64,000 bases of DNA from Amycolatopsis granulosa (GCF_011758745.1 NZ_JAANOV010000001.1:1860001-1924000); one strand, 5' to 3'. Numbered from the stretch's first letter, positions 9,164 to 20,144 are shown. Translations and numbers: made by a program. Notes: generated by a model from the letters alone, not told the origin.

Positions 9164-9889
9164 TCAGGGCTGGAAGTCGTACAGGGGCGTGGGCCGCTGG
9201 CCGCCGAGGCCGGACGGGGCGCGCAGGTGGTTGCGACCGGAGTCGACCGTGCGCAGGGTGGTGGACAGCAGTTCGGAGAACTCGGCGAGCTTGCCGTCGA
9301 CGTAGGCGTCGCAGTCGGCGCGCTGGCGGTCGGCCTCGGTGTGGGCCTCGTCCACGATCCGGGCGGACTCGGCGTGCGCGGCCTGCACGACCTCGGTCTG
9401 GGACACCAGCCGGGCCTGCTCGTGACGGCCGTCCTCGACGGCTCGCTCATAGGCGTCGCGACCGGCCTGCATCATGCGCTCGGCCTCGGCGCGGGCCCGC
9501 TCGGTCAGGTTGTGGTACTCGGCCTGGCCCGCGGCGATCATCCGCTCGGCTTCGGCGCGGGCGTCGGCCATGATCTGCTCGGCGCGCGCCTGCGCGTCGG
9601 CCACCATGCGCTCGGCCTCGGCCGCCGCCTCCGAGGTGACGCGGTCGGCCTCGGCGTTGGCGTCGGTCACCGTGGTCTCGGCCTGCGTGCGTGCCTTTTC
9701 GAGCAGGTCGTCCCGCTGGTCGAGGACGTCCTGGGCGTCGTCCACCTCGCGGGGCAGCGCGTCCCGCACGTCGTCGAGCAGTTCGAGCACGTCCCCGCGC
9801 GGGACCACGCAGCTGGAGGTCATGGGCACACCGCGTGCCTCTTCCACGATCGTGACGAGCTCGTCCAGCGCCTCGAACACCCGGTACAC
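9164..9889 (-). CDS. SepIVA-like DivIVA-family septal coiled-coil protein
   Basis: The 241-residue protein has an N-terminal DivIVA-like segment (MYRVFEALDELVTIVEEARG) and a long Ala/Glu/Arg-rich coiled coil over about residues 60-215, with repeating AEAERM blocks. Position beside DUF177, rpmF and rnc and length match M. tuberculosis Rv2927c (SepIVA, about 245 aa), which acts in septation and polar growth in mycobacteria. GTG at 9889 is preceded by GGGAG. Assignment as the SepIVA orthologue rests on synteny and general character. Confidence 0.8.
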   Translation of the reverse strand: MYRVFEALDELVTIVEEARGVPMTSSCVVPRGDVLELLDDVRDALPREVDDAQDVLDQRDDLLEKARTQAETTVTDANAEADRVTSEAAAEAERMVADAQARAEQIMADARAEAERMIAAGQAEYHNLTERARAEAERMMQAGRDAYERAVEDGRHEQARLVSQTEVVQAAHAESARIVDEAHTEADRQRADCDAYVDGKLAEFSELLSTTLRTVDSGRNHLRAPSGLGGQRPTPLYDFQP

Positions 9890-10056
9890 AGCAACTCCCT
9901 AGGTGGCCTGTCCCCATCCGGCTTGCCCCAAGTCTGCCCGGTTCTCGGCGCAAAGGGCGGGAGGTGCGATACCGGGCGTGTCCGGGTGGTGCCGCCGCGG
10001 TGGCCGGAACGGGACCGACGTCCAGCGGGAGCCGTCGCCCGGTCAGGCGCGGCCGG

Positions 10057-10539
10057 TCAGGCGCGTCCGGCCAGCTTCGCCGTCAGCTTCGCGAACACGA
10101 CGTCCGGGACCAGGTTCTTCACGTCCCCGCCGTAGGTGGCGACCTCCTTGACCAGCGAGCTGGACACGAAGCCGTAGGCGGGGTTGTTCGACATCAGCAG
10201 TGTCTCGACGCCGGAGAGCTCGCGGTTCATCTGCGCCATCTGCAGCTCGTAGTCGAAGTCACTGACCGAGCGCAGACCCTTCGCGATGGCCACGATCTCG
10301 TTGCGCCGGCAGTACTCGACGAGCAGGCCGTGCCAGGAGTCCACGCGCACGTTCGGCAGGTGCGCGGTGATCTCCCGCAGCATCTCCATCCGCTCGTCGA
10401 TGGAGAACAGGCCCTGCTTGGATTTGTTGATCATGACCGCGACCACGACCTCGTCGAAGAGCTTGGCCGCCCGCTCGATGATGTCGAGGTGGCCGTTGGT
10501 CACCGGGTCGTAGGAGCCTGGACACACCGCACGCCGCAT
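10057..10539 (-). CDS. coaD: Phosphopantetheine adenylyltransferase
   Basis: Transfers AMP from ATP to 4'-phosphopantetheine in coenzyme A synthesis. The 160-residue product has the nucleotidyltransferase signature GSYDPVTNGHLD at residues 8-19 and the C-terminal SSSLVKEVA segment that corresponds to the ISSTKIR-like motif. It starts 20 bases after the rsmD stop in the same direction, the standard rsmD-coaD pairing. Confidence 0.97.
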   Translation of the reverse strand: MRRAVCPGSYDPVTNGHLDIIERAAKLFDEVVVAVMINKSKQGLFSIDERMEMLREITAHLPNVRVDSWHGLLVEYCRRNEIVAIAKGLRSVSDFDYELQMAQMNRELSGVETLLMSNNPAYGFVSSSLVKEVATYGGDVKNLVPDVVFAKLTAKLAGRA

Positions 10540-10559
10540 GGCGCGGACGCTATCAAGCT

Positions 10560-11132
10560 CTACCCGCCCTGGCGCGGTGAAGTGACGTACTCCGCCCAGT
10601 ACAACGCCGTGTCGCCGTAGCGCGAGGTGCGCATCGGGTGGAATCCGGCCGGCCAGTCCGGTTCGCCGTCGCGCAGCGCGCGTTCGACGATCACCAGACC
10701 GTCCTCGGCGACCCAGCCATTACCGGCGACCGTGGCCAGCACGGCCCCGATCTTCCCCGCGTCGACCGAGTAGGGCGGATCGGCCAGCACCAGCTGGAAG
10801 GGTTCGTCCGCCGGCTGCGCCAGCACGGTCTCCACCGGACCGGAACGCACCGAGCCGCCCAGCCCCAGCGCGATCACGTTGGCCTTGAGCACCTGCGTGG
10901 CCCGCCGGTCGGACTCGACGAACACCGCCTCCGCCGCGCCGCGGGACAACGCCTCGAGGCCGAGCGCACCGGAACCGGCGTAGAGGTCCAGCACCCGCGC
11001 GCCGGTCAGCTCCCCCGCCGCCTCCAGCGCGTTGAACAACGCCTCCCGCACGCGTTCGGACGTCGGCCGGGTGCCCTGCGCCGGCACCTTGAGCCGCCGT
11101 CCGCTCGCCGCCCCGGCCACGATCCTCGTCAC
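10560..11132 (-). CDS. rsmD: 16S rRNA (guanine(966)-N2)-methyltransferase RsmD
   Basis: Rossmann-fold methyltransferase acting on assembled 30S subunits. The 190-residue product begins MTRIVAGAASGRRLKVP, has the SAM motif VLDLYAGSGALGLEALSRG near residue 48 and the catalytic DPPY near residue 120. I chose GTG at 11132, preceded by a G-rich ribosome site, because upstream residues do not resemble the family. It matches Rv2966c next to coaD. Confidence 0.94.
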   Translation of the reverse strand: MTRIVAGAASGRRLKVPAQGTRPTSERVREALFNALEAAGELTGARVLDLYAGSGALGLEALSRGAAEAVFVESDRRATQVLKANVIALGLGGSVRSGPVETVLAQPADEPFQLVLADPPYSVDAGKIGAVLATVAGNGWVAEDGLVIVERALRDGEPDWPAGFHPMRTSRYGDTALYWAEYVTSPRQGG

Positions 11133-11250
11133 ACCCCCATCATCGCGCTGTGTTCTGCGCGGTGTTTTGCCCAGGACCCGGTGAACGGCGCGCGCGGCAC
11201 GCGTAGAGTCAATCTTCCTGTTGCCGGCGAGTGAGCTGTAGGAGCGCTGC

Positions 11251-13383
11251 GTGTCGGAACCTCGGGTCAGACGGGCCGAGATCGCCATCGAACAACACCA
11301 CGTGGACCGCGTCTACACCCGGCTCGCCGAACTCCGGGTGCAGGCGGAGGCCATGCGGGCCAAGGGCTACGAGATCGGCCACGGCGCCCAGCGCGAAGCC
11401 GTTTTCGAGCAGGCGTCGATGCTGTTCGAGCGGGACATGATGGTCCACCACGCGACCCAGACGCTGCAGACCCTCGACGCCGAGTACGAGGGCCTGGTGT
11501 TCGGCCGCCTCGACCACACCACCGGTGAAAAGATCTACGTCGGCCGCCTGGGCATCCGCGACGCCGAGTTCGACAACCTCGTGACCGACTGGCGCGCCCC
11601 CGCGGCCGCCGCCTTTTACCAGGCCACCGCCGAGGAACCGATGGATGTGGTGCGCCGCCGGGTCATCCGCTGTTCCGGGCAGACGGTGCTCGACGTGGAC
11701 GACGACGTGCTGATCCCGGACGCGGTCGGCGACGACATGCAGGTGGTCGGCGAGGGTGCGCTGATGGCCGCGCTGGGCCGGTCGCGCGGCGACCGGATGC
11801 GCGACATCGTCGCCACCATCCAGAAGGAGCAGGACGAGGTCATCCGCGCGCCCTGGCGCGGGGTCACCGAGATCACCGGCGGGCCGGGCACCGGCAAGAC
11901 CGCGGTCGCGCTGCACCGCGCGGCGTACCTGCTGTACCGGCACCGGCGGCAGCTCGGCGGTGCCGGCGTGCTGGTCGTGGGGCCGTCCGGGGTGTTCACG
12001 AACTACATCTCGCGGGTGCTGCCGTCGATGGGCGAGACGAACGTGGAGCTGCGTGCGCTCGGCGCCGTGCTCGACGGCATCGAGACCGACCGGCAGGACC
12101 CGGCACCGCTGGCCGCGATCAAGGGGTCGCTGCGCATGCGCAAGGTTCTGCTCAAGGCGATGCGGGACACCCCGCCGGACGTGCCGGGCGAGATGCGGAT
12201 CCTGTACAAGGGCGACGTCCTCAAGCTGGGCCGCAAGGAGCTGGAGAAGGTCCGCCGCAAGGTGCACGGGCACGGCGGGCCGCCGAACCGCTCGCGGGTG
12301 CGCGCGGCCGAGGCACTGCTGGCTGCGCTGGCCGACCGTGCCGAGGAGAACGCGCGCACCGACGGCCGCACGGTCGACCGCGACGAGCTGATCCGCGATC
12401 TCGGCGAGCGGATCGACTTCCACCGCTTCCTCGTGGTGTGGTGGCCGGTGCTGTACCCGGGCGAGATCCTGCGGTGGCTGGGCGATCCGAAGCGGCTGGC
12501 CAAGGCCGCGCGCGGTGTGCTGACCCCGGACGAGGTCGACCTGCTGGCCGCCTCGTTCGCCGACCCCGAGCGTGAGTGGACGGTCGCCGACGTGGCGCTG
12601 CTCGACGAGTTGCGCGTGCTGGCCGGGCCGCCGCCCAAGCGGCGCCGCCGGGCGCAGCAGGTCGAGCTGGACGCGGCGCCGCCGGAGCGCGGGTTCCAGG
12701 GCAAGCCGCACCGGCCGGAGCACTACGACGAGTACTCGCACATCGTGGTCGACGAGTCGCAGGACCTCTCCCCGATGCAGTGGCGGATGGTCGGCCGGCG
12801 CGGCAAGTACGCGAGCTGGACGGTCGTCGGCGACCCGGTGCAGAGCTCGTGGCCGGATCCGGAGGAGGCCGCGCTGGCGCGCACGCAGGTGTTCGGCGCG
12901 CGGACCCCGGTCCGCCGCTACACCCTGCGCACCAACTACCGGAACTCGGCGGAGATCTTCGACCTAGCGGCGAAGGTGGTCGCCGGGCACGCCGCGGAGG
13001 GCGAGCTGCCGCGCGCGGTCCGGACCACCGGGATCGAGCCCGACGTGCGCGTGGTCGAGCCCGGCGGCGTGGAGAGCGCGGTACCGGCCGCGGCGAAGGA
13101 GCTGCTGGACGCGGTCGAGGGCACGGTGGGCGTGATCTGCGCCATGGACCGGGTCGCCGAGGTCGCCGCGTGGGTGCGCGGCCAGGCGGACGAACGGCTC
13201 AAGGTCGTCGGCAGCCTCGATGCCAAGGGCCTGGAGTACGACGCGGTCGTGCTGGTGGAGCCGACCGAACTGATCACCGAGTCGCTGACCGGCCGCCGCG
13301 TGCTCTACGTCGCGCTGACCCGCGCCACGCAGCAGCTGACCGTGGTCGCCTCCGACGACGACTGGCTGCCCGCGGAAAGATAG
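11251..13383 (+). CDS. HelD-type UvrD-like helicase (RNA polymerase recycling motor)
   Basis: The 710-residue superfamily 1 ATPase has an N-terminal helical hairpin region (about 10-75), Walker [10 protein letters not shown] near residue 210, Walker B-like [12 protein letters not shown] near 508 and the C-terminal motif [11 protein letters not shown]. The overall layout fits actinobacterial HelD, which removes stalled RNA polymerase from DNA, rather than a DNA-repair UvrD, because the N-terminal arm precedes the ATPase. GTG at 11251 follows AGGAG by seven bases. Some HelD relatives (HelR) confer rifamycin tolerance, but I see no rifamycin-associated upstream element. It is divergent from rsmD. 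Confidence 0.82.
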   Translation: MSEPRVRRAEIAIEQHHVDRVYTRLAELRVQAEAMRAKGYEIGHGAQREAVFEQASMLFERDMMVHHATQTLQTLDAEYEGLVFGRLDHTTGEKIYVGRLGIRDAEFDNLVTDWRAPAAAAFYQATAEEPMDVVRRRVIRCSGQTVLDVDDDVLIPDAVGDDMQVVGEGALMAALGRSRGDRMRDIVATIQKEQDEVIRAPWRGVTEITGGPGTGKTAVALHRAAYLLYRHRRQLGGAGVLVVGPSGVFTNYISRVLPSMGETNVELRALGAVLDGIETDRQDPAPLAAIKGSLRMRKVLLKAMRDTPPDVPGEMRILYKGDVLKLGRKELEKVRRKVHGHGGPPNRSRVRAAEALLAALADRAEENARTDGRTVDRDELIRDLGERIDFHRFLVVWWPVLYPGEILRWLGDPKRLAKAARGVLTPDEVDLLAASFADPEREWTVADVALLDELRVLAGPPPKRRRRAQQVELDAAPPERGFQGKPHRPEHYDEYSHIVVDESQDLSPMQWRMVGRRGKYASWTVVGDPVQSSWPDPEEAALARTQVFGARTPVRRYTLRTNYRNSAEIFDLAAKVVAGHAAEGELPRAVRTTGIEPDVRVVEPGGVESAVPAAAKELLDAVEGTVGVICAMDRVAEVAAWVRGQADERLKVVGSLDAKGLEYDAVVLVEPTELITESLTGRRVLYVALTRATQQLTVVASDDDWLPAER

Positions 13384-13492
13384 GGCGGACTCCCGGTCAC
13401 CGCGCCCCGTTGCCGCTCGGCTCGGGACACTTCCGCGCGGAGTTCTCGTGCGGCGGGGAAGAGGCGCGGGCCGGCGGGCGTTGGAGGTTGCC

Positions 13493-14482
13493 GTGAGTTC
13501 CCTGGCCGAGGTCGCGCTGTCCGTACTGGACCTGTCCCCCATCCCCAGCGGGGCAGATGCACGCACCGCGCTCCGCAACACCGTCGAGCTGGCCCGGCAC
13601 ACCGAGCGGCTCGGTTACCGCCGGTTCTGGGTCGCCGAGCACCACAACATGCCGGGCATCGCGAGCTCGGCCACGACCGTGCTGATGAGCCACGTCGCCA
13701 CCGCGACGGAGACCATCCGCGTCGGGTCCGGCGGCATCATGCTGCCCAACCACGCGCCGCTGGTGGTGGCCGAGCAGTTCGGGATGCTGGAGGCGTTCCA
13801 CCCGGGCCGCATCGACCTCGGCATCGGCCGGGCCCCCGGTACCGACCAGCGCACGGCGATCGCGCTGCGCCGTTCCGCGCAGGCGCTGGGCGCGGACGAC
13901 TTCCCACAACAGCTGACCGAGCTGATGGGCTACTTCGACGGCGAGGGCGCGGTGCGCGCGGTGCCGAGGTACCAGCCGCCGATCTGGCTGCTCGGGTCCA
14001 GCGGGTTCAGCGCCCGCCTGGCCGGGGAGCTGGGGCTGCCGTTCGCGTTCGCGCACCACTTCAGCGCCCGCAACACGATCCCGGCCGTCGAGCTGTACCG
14101 CGAGTCGTTCCGGCCCTCGGCGGCGCTGTCCGAGCCGTACGTGATGCTCGGTGCGGCGGTGATCTGCGCCGAGACCGACGAGCGGGCACGGTGGCTGGCC
14201 GGCCCGAGCGGACTGCAGTTCCTCAGCCTGCGCCGCGGCAATCCCATCCCGCTGCCCACGCCCGAGGAGGCCGCCGGGTACGCGTACTCGGACCTCGACC
14301 GGCTCCTGGTGGACGAACGCCTGGGCACCACGATCCACGGCTCGCCGTCGACGGTCCGCAAGGGCCTGGAGACGCTCGCCGGCGACACCGGCGCGGACGA
14401 GATCATGATCACCACGATGGTGCACGGCGCGGCCGACCGCCTGCGCTCCTACGAGCTGGTGGCCGGCCTCGCCCGCGACTAG
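13493..14482 (+). CDS. Luciferase-like (LLM class, MsnO8-type) oxidoreductase
   Basis: The 329-residue TIM-barrel protein of the bacterial luciferase family starts [16 protein letters not shown] and includes [16 protein letters not shown] near residue 45 and the segment [20 protein letters not shown], both typical of MsnO8-type FMN-dependent monooxygenases. The substrate is not predictable. GTG at 13493 follows GGAGG by five bases. The stop overlaps that of the convergent cfa gene in a shared CTAG. Confidence 0.85.
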   Translation: MSSLAEVALSVLDLSPIPSGADARTALRNTVELARHTERLGYRRFWVAEHHNMPGIASSATTVLMSHVATATETIRVGSGGIMLPNHAPLVVAEQFGMLEAFHPGRIDLGIGRAPGTDQRTAIALRRSAQALGADDFPQQLTELMGYFDGEGAVRAVPRYQPPIWLLGSSGFSARLAGELGLPFAFAHHFSARNTIPAVELYRESFRPSAALSEPYVMLGAAVICAETDERARWLAGPSGLQFLSLRRGNPIPLPTPEEAAGYAYSDLDRLLVDERLGTTIHGSPSTVRKGLETLAGDTGADEIMITTMVHGAADRLRSYELVAGLARD

Positions 14483-15771
14483 GACAGCCAGGCGGTACGC
14501 ACCGGCGGCATCCCGCTGCCACCGCGCGCGGACGGCTTCACCGCCAGGATCTGGTTCACCCCGATGGCCCCGCGTTCGAAGCTCAGCGCGGAGGCGGCCA
14601 TGTACAGCCGCCACACGCGGGCGCGGCCGGGGCTGCTGAGGCGCACCGCCTCGTCCCAGTTCGCCTCCAGGTTCGCCACCCACGCGCGCAACGTGCGCCC
14701 GTAGTGCTCGCGCAGCGCCTCGACGTCCCGCACCTCGAAGCCGGCGTCCTCGAGCGCCCCGGCCATCACGCTGACCGGTTCCAGCTCGCCGTCCGGGAAC
14801 ACGTACCGGTCGATGAACGACGTCCGCTGGTCCCGTGCCGGCGCGGACGGGTGCCGCGAAATGGCGTGGTTGAGCAGCCGCCCCTCCGGGCGCAGCAGCC
14901 CGAACAGCGACTTCGCGTACACCGGCAGCATCGACGCGCCCACGTGCTCGGCCATCCCGATGCTGGAGATCGCGTCGAACGGCCCGTCGGACACCTCCCG
15001 GTAGTCCTGCACCCGGATCTCCACGAGATCCGACAGGCCCTCCTCCGCGACCCGCTTGCGCGCGAAGTCCGCCTGCGCCTGCGACAGCGTGACACCGACC
15101 GCGTGCACGCCGTACTCCTTGGCCGCGTGGAGCACGAACGTGCCCCAGCCACAGCCGACGTCGAGCACCCGCATGCCCTCACGCAGCCCGAGTTTGCGCG
15201 CCACCAGGTCGACCTTAGCGATCTGCGCCTGCTCCAGCGTCGTCTCCGGCTCGGCCCACACCGCGCACGAGTAGGTCATCGTCGGCCCGAGCACGAGCGA
15301 GTAGAAGTCGTTGCCCACGTCGTAGTGGTGCGAGATCGCCGCCGCGTCCCGCTTGCGGGAGTGCATCCGCCCGCCGAGCCGGATCTCCTCCGGCGGCGGC
15401 TTCGGCGGGAAGCCCACCACGCCCAGCTTCAGCGCCGTGCGGGCGAGCTCCCGCCGCACGGGCCAATTCAGGTCGAGGTCGAAACTGCCCTGGTGCTCCA
15501 GGTCGTCGAGCCGTTCCAGCCCTTCGACGAACGGGCCCTCGAGATCGATCTCCCCCGCGACGTACGCCCGCGACACGCCCAGCTCGTTGGGCTCCCACAG
15601 CAGGCGCCGCAGCGCGCGCCGGTGTTTGACGTGCAGCAGCGGAGCGTCCGGCGGACCGGTCTCCGTGCCGTCCCAGCAACGAATCCGGATCGGGACATTC
15701 TGGCCCAGCGCCGTGTGCAAAAGCTTTCCTACGGCGCCGGCGACTCCGCCTGCGCTACCCACGAAGCTCAT
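14479..15771 (-). CDS. Cyclopropane-fatty-acyl-phospholipid synthase family methyltransferase
   Basis: SAM-dependent enzyme that modifies double bonds of membrane or envelope acyl chains. The 430-residue protein contains [17 protein letters not shown] near residue 145, the SAM-binding motif [16 protein letters not shown] near residue 200 and a C-terminal helical region, as in CFA and mycolic-acid cyclopropane synthases. Its order relative to neighbours suggests an inserted metabolic gene rather than part of the housekeeping run. Whether it makes cyclopropanes or methyl branches cannot be read from sequence. Confidence 0.88.
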   Translation of the reverse strand: MSFVGSAGGVAGAVGKLLHTALGQNVPIRIRCWDGTETGPPDAPLLHVKHRRALRRLLWEPNELGVSRAYVAGEIDLEGPFVEGLERLDDLEHQGSFDLDLNWPVRRELARTALKLGVVGFPPKPPPEEIRLGGRMHSRKRDAAAISHHYDVGNDFYSLVLGPTMTYSCAVWAEPETTLEQAQIAKVDLVARKLGLREGMRVLDVGCGWGTFVLHAAKEYGVHAVGVTLSQAQADFARKRVAEEGLSDLVEIRVQDYREVSDGPFDAISSIGMAEHVGASMLPVYAKSLFGLLRPEGRLLNHAISRHPSAPARDQRTSFIDRYVFPDGELEPVSVMAGALEDAGFEVRDVEALREHYGRTLRAWVANLEANWDEAVRLSSPGRARVWRLYMAASALSFERGAIGVNQILAVKPSARGGSGMPPVRTAWLS

Positions 15772-15801
15772 TCAAGCACGCGTCGCGGGATATAGCTTGT
15801 A

Positions 15802-16605
15802 TCAGCGAAGTAGTTCACCAATGCAGTGCACCACAGGAGCCAGGATCGCCAGTTCATCCGGTTTGCCGGAAACGCATTCGGTGATCGCCGCGCCCACGAC
15901 CTCGAACTCCGCGAGCGCGGACAGCCCCGCGACGAGCTGGCCAATTCGCATCCCGCCGGGTTCCGGATAATCCATGCCGGCGAACCCGGTGGGGTCCAGC
16001 ACGTCGAGATCGAGGTGCACGTACAGCCGTTCGATTCCGGCGTCCCGCAGCTCGGCGACGAGCCGCGACGGTTCCCCGTCCACCAACCGCACCAGGCCCG
16101 CCTCGATCGCGGCTCGCTCGGCGGGGTCGACCGCGCGCGTGCCGACGAGCACCGCGCGGCCCGGCGCGATCGGCGGCGCGGCCGCGAAGGCGGGGTCGCC
16201 GTCTCCCAGCAGCGACCGCAGGACCATCCCGTGGAAGGCACCCGACGGCGAGCTGCCCGGCGTGTTGAGATCGGCGTGCGCGTCGAACCACACCACACCG
16301 AAGCGGTCACCGCAGCTCGCGCGAGCCGCCGCGACCGGCACCAGATCGGCCGCGCAGTCGCCACCGATGGTGAGCACCGGACCGTCGGCGAGCGCCTCGG
16401 TGTGCCGCTCGCGGTTGTCCAGCAACGCCTCGCGGTTCGCGATCCCGTCCACCACCGGCGATCCGCCGGCCGCCAGCGGCACCTCCCGCACCGGCACGCC
16501 CAGGACGTCACCCGCCCACGTGGAAAGGGCCCGGCACCCCGCGGGCAGATCACCCGCCCGGGGTGTCCGGGCCCCTTGCCACTGCGGTACCGCCTGGATC
16601 AGCAC
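15802..16605 (-). CDS. Arginase/agmatinase-family (ureohydrolase) protein
   Basis: The 267-residue ureohydrolase-fold protein has DAHADLNTP near residue 110 and HLDLDVLDP near residue 197, both manganese-binding motifs. The first metal motif reads GGDCAADL instead of the usual GGDHS, so one His ligand is replaced by Cys. The substrate (arginine, agmatine, formiminoglutamate or other) is therefore uncertain. Start GTG at 16605. It lies between cfa and pyc, all on the minus strand. Confidence 0.82.
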   Translation of the reverse strand: MLIQAVPQWQGARTPRAGDLPAGCRALSTWAGDVLGVPVREVPLAAGGSPVVDGIANREALLDNRERHTEALADGPVLTIGGDCAADLVPVAAARASCGDRFGVVWFDAHADLNTPGSSPSGAFHGMVLRSLLGDGDPAFAAAPPIAPGRAVLVGTRAVDPAERAAIEAGLVRLVDGEPSRLVAELRDAGIERLYVHLDLDVLDPTGFAGMDYPEPGGMRIGQLVAGLSALAEFEVVGAAITECVSGKPDELAILAPVVHCIGELLR

Positions 16606-16658
16606 GGCGCCGACCCTAACCGCGGCACACCGGCGGCGCCAAGCGACTCGCGGCCGGG

Positions 16659-19600
16659 TTACTCCAGCACGATCAACAGGTCGCCGCCCTCAACCTGCTG
16701 GACCGAGGTGATCGCCAGACGCGCCACCCTGCCCGATTCGGCCGCGGTGATCGCGGCCTCCATCTTCATCGCCTCGATGGTCGCGACCGTGGCGCCTGCG
16801 GCAACCTCGTCGCCCTCGGCGACCTGCAGCGTGACCACCCCGGCGAACGGCGCGGCGACGTGCTTGGGGTTGGCCTTGTCGGCCTTCTCCGCCGCGGGCA
16901 GGTTCGCGGCCACCGACCGGTCGCGGACCTGGATCGGGCGCAGCTGGCCGTTCAGCGTGGCCATCACCGTCCGCATGCCCCGCTCGTCGGCCTCACCGAC
17001 GGCCTCCAGCTCGAACAGCAGCCGCACACCCGGCTCCAGGTCGACCGCGTACTCCTCACCCGGGCGCAGACCGTAGAAGAAGTCCTTGCTGGGCAGCACG
17101 CTGGTGTCACCGTAGGCGCGGCGGTGCTCCTCGAACTCCTTGGTGGGCCCGGGGAACAGCAGCCGGTTCAGCGTCGCGCGGCGATCCTTCGCCAGGCCCT
17201 CGCGGTCCGCGGCGGACAGCTCGGTCTCCCGCTTCGGCTCGGCGCGGCCCTCCAGCGCCTTGGTGCGGAACGGCTCCGGCCACCCGCCGGGCGGGTCCCC
17301 CAGCTCGCCGCGCAGGAACCCGATCACCGAGTCCGGGATGTCGTAGCGGTTCGGCTCGGCCTCGAACTTCTCCGGCTCCACCCCGGCGCCGACGAGGTGC
17401 AGCGCGAGGTCGCCGACCACCTTGGACGAGGGCGTGACCTTGACCAGGTGACCGAGGATGCGATCGGCGGCGGCGTACATCGCCTCGATCTCCTCGAAAC
17501 GGTCGCCCAGGCCGAGCGCCTTCGCCTGCGTGCGCAGGTTCGACAGCTGCCCGCCGGGGATCTCGTGGTCGTACACGCGCCCGGTCGGCGCGGCGAGGCC
17601 GGCCTCGAACGGCGCGTAGATCTTGCGCACGATCTCCCAGTACGGCTCCAGGTCGCCGACCGCCCGCAGGCTCAGCCCGGAGGGCCGCGGCGAGTGGTCG
17701 GTCGCCGCGACGATCGCCGACAGCGACGGCTGGGACGTCGTGCCCGCCATCGACGCGACCGCGCCGTCCACCGCGTCCGCACCGGCGTTGATCGCCGCCA
17801 GGTAGGTGCCCAGCTGACCACCCGCGGTGTCGTGGGTGTGGATGTGCACCGGGAGGTCGAACTCCTTGCGCAACGCGGAGACCAGCTTCTCCGCGGCGGG
17901 CGCGCGCAGCAGTCCGGCCATGTCCTTGATCGCCAGGACGTGCGCCCCGGCACCGACGATCTGCTCGGCCAGCTTGAGGTAGTAGTCCAGCGTGTACAGC
18001 TTCTCGCCCGGGTCGGACAGGTCCGAGGTGTAGCACAGCGCCACCTCGGCGACGGCCTTGCCGGTCTCGCGGACCGCGTCGATCGCCGGGCGCATCTGCT
18101 CGACGTCGTTGAGGGCGTCGAAGATGCGGAAGATGTCGATACCGGTGCTGGTGGCCTCCTCGACGAAGGCGCTGGTCACCTCGGCCGGGTACGGCGTGTA
18201 GCCGACGGTGTTCCGCCCGCGCAGCAGCATCTGCAGGCAGATGTTCGGCACGGCCTCGCGCAGCTGCGCCAGCCGCTCCCACGGGTCCTCGGCGAGGAAC
18301 CGCAGCGCCACGTCGTAGGTCGCGCCGCCCCAGCACTCCAGGGACAGCAGCTGCGGCAGCGTGTGCGCCACGACCGGGGCGACGGCCAGCAGGTCCTTGG
18401 TGCGCACCCGGGTCGCGAGCAGCGACTGGTGCGCGTCCCGGAAGGTCGTGTCGGTCACGCCGAGCGTCGGCGATTCGCGCAGCCACCGCGCGAAGCCCTC
18501 CGGGCCCAGCTCGGTCAGCTTCTGCTTCGACCCCGCCGCCGGCTCGCCCGCGGGCAGCGACGGCAGCTTCGTGGCCGGGTCGATCAGCCGCGGCCGTTCG
18601 CCGTGCGGCTTGTTGACCGTGACGTCGGCGAGGTAGGTCAGCAGCCGGGTGCCGCGGTCGGCCGAGTGCCGCGCGGTCAGCAGGTGCGGGCGCTCCTCGA
18701 TGAACGAGGTGGTGACGCGGCCGGCGGCGAAGTCCGGGTCGTCGAGCACGGCCTGCAGGAACGGGATGTTCGTGGACACGCCGCGGATGCGGAACTCGGC
18801 CAGGGCGCGCCGGGCGCGGCCCACCGCGGTCTTGAAGTCACGGCCGCGGCAGGTGAGCTTCACCAGCATCGAGTCGAAGTGCGCGCTGATCTCGGTGCCG
18901 GCGAACGCGGTGCCGCCGTCGAGGCGGATGCCGGACCCGCCGGGCGAGCGGTAGGCGCTGATCATGCCGGTGTCCGGGCGGAACCCGTTGGCCGGGTCCT
19001 CGGTGGTGATGCGGCACTGCATCGCGGCGCCGCGCAGGTAGACCTTGTCCTGCGACAGGCCGAGGTCCGCGAGCGTCTCACCGGCGGCGATGCGCAGCTG
19101 CGACTGCACCAGATCGACGTCGGTAACCTCCTCGGTCACCGTGTGCTCGACCTGGATGCGCGGGTTCATCTCGATGAAGACGTGGTTGCCGTCCTTGTCG
19201 AGCAGGAACTCGACGGTGCCGGCGTTGCGGTAGCCGATCCGGCGGGCGAAGGCGACGGCGTCGTTGCAGATGCGCTCACGCAGCTCGGGGTCGAGGTTCG
19301 GTGCCGGCGCCAGCTCGATCACCTTCTGGTGCCGCCGCTGCACCGAGCAGTCCCGCTCGAAGAGGTGGATGACGTTGCCCTCGCCATCGGCGAGGATCTG
19401 CACCTCGATGTGCCGCGGGTCGACGACGGCCTTCTCCAGGAACACGGTCGGATCGCCGAAAGCGGATTCCGCTTCGCGCATCGCGGCCTCGATCGACTCG
19501 CGCAGGTTCGCGGGGTCGTTGACGCGGCGCATCCCGCGGCCGCCACCGCCGGCGACGGCCTTGACGAACACCGGGAACCCGATCTCCTCGGCGGCCGCGG

Positions 19601-20033
19601 TCAGCGCGTCGAGGTCGGTCGACGGCTGCGACGAGCCGAGGACCGGCACGCCGGCCTCCCGGGCGGCGGCGACGGCGCGTGCCTTGTTCCCGGTCAGTTC
19701 CAGGATTTCCGCGCTCGGCCCGACGAACGTGATGCCGGCTTCCTCGCACGCGCGCGCGAGGTCGGGGTTTTCGGACAGGAAGCCGTAACCGGGGTAGACA
19801 GCGTCCGCGCCCGCCTTGCGCGCGGCGCGGACGATTTCGTCGACGTCGAGATAGGCGCGGACCGGGTGTCCCGGCTCGCCGATCTCGTAGGCTTCGTCGG
19901 CCTTCAGGCGGTGCAGCGAGTTGCGGTCCTCGTAGGGGAACACCGCCACTGTGCCCGCGCCCAGCTCGTAGCCCGCGCGGAACGCCCGGATGGCGATCTC
20001 CCCGCGGTTGGCGACCAGCACCTTGCGAAACAT
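16659..20033 (-). CDS. pyc: Pyruvate carboxylase
   Basis: Biotin enzyme that carboxylates pyruvate to oxaloacetate for anaplerosis. The 1124-residue chain has an ATP-grasp biotin carboxylase domain (about 1-450, starting MFRKVLVANRGEIA), a carboxyltransferase barrel (about 520-790), a conserved linker, and a C-terminal biotinyl domain with EAMKMEA, where the lysine is biotinylated. I chose ATG at 20033, preceded by GGAAGGA, over an in-frame start seven codons upstream. Length and position relative to rsmD/coaD match M. tuberculosis pca. Confidence 0.97.
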   Translation of the reverse strand: MFRKVLVANRGEIAIRAFRAGYELGAGTVAVFPYEDRNSLHRLKADEAYEIGEPGHPVRAYLDVDEIVRAARKAGADAVYPGYGFLSENPDLARACEEAGITFVGPSAEILELTGNKARAVAAAREAGVPVLGSSQPSTDLDALTAAAEEIGFPVFVKAVAGGGGRGMRRVNDPANLRESIEAAMREAESAFGDPTVFLEKAVVDPRHIEVQILADGEGNVIHLFERDCSVQRRHQKVIELAPAPNLDPELRERICNDAVAFARRIGYRNAGTVEFLLDKDGNHVFIEMNPRIQVEHTVTEEVTDVDLVQSQLRIAAGETLADLGLSQDKVYLRGAAMQCRITTEDPANGFRPDTGMISAYRSPGGSGIRLDGGTAFAGTEISAHFDSMLVKLTCRGRDFKTAVGRARRALAEFRIRGVSTNIPFLQAVLDDPDFAAGRVTTSFIEERPHLLTARHSADRGTRLLTYLADVTVNKPHGERPRLIDPATKLPSLPAGEPAAGSKQKLTELGPEGFARWLRESPTLGVTDTTFRDAHQSLLATRVRTKDLLAVAPVVAHTLPQLLSLECWGGATYDVALRFLAEDPWERLAQLREAVPNICLQMLLRGRNTVGYTPYPAEVTSAFVEEATSTGIDIFRIFDALNDVEQMRPAIDAVRETGKAVAEVALCYTSDLSDPGEKLYTLDYYLKLAEQIVGAGAHVLAIKDMAGLLRAPAAEKLVSALRKEFDLPVHIHTHDTAGGQLGTYLAAINAGADAVDGAVASMAGTTSQPSLSAIVAATDHSPRPSGLSLRAVGDLEPYWEIVRKIYAPFEAGLAAPTGRVYDHEIPGGQLSNLRTQAKALGLGDRFEEIEAMYAAADRILGHLVKVTPSSKVVGDLALHLVGAGVEPEKFEAEPNRYDIPDSVIGFLRGELGDPPGGWPEPFRTKALEGRAEPKRETELSAADREGLAKDRRATLNRLLFPGPTKEFEEHRRAYGDTSVLPSKDFFYGLRPGEEYAVDLEPGVRLLFELEAVGEADERGMRTVMATLNGQLRPIQVRDRSVAANLPAAEKADKANPKHVAAPFAGVVTLQVAEGDEVAAGATVATIEAMKMEAAITAAESGRVARLAITSVQQVEGGDLLIVLE

Positions 20034-20144
20034 GCCCGGTCCTTCCCTGTTCACGGATCGGTGGTGCTGTGACGTTACCCTGCCGATCCCGCTTTTCGGG
20101 AGTTCAGTCCCGGGTGATGGACATCATCCGCGCGCATGCGTATA

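Noticed and set aside
11133-11250. Possible rifamycin-associated element before the HelD-type gene
   Set aside because: No long inverted repeat of the expected kind is visible, so HelR-type resistance is not claimed.
16860-20072. A 1070-codon plus-strand frame opposite pyc
   Set aside because: Low-complexity Arg/Val/Leu composition and full overlap with pyruvate carboxylase on the other strand.
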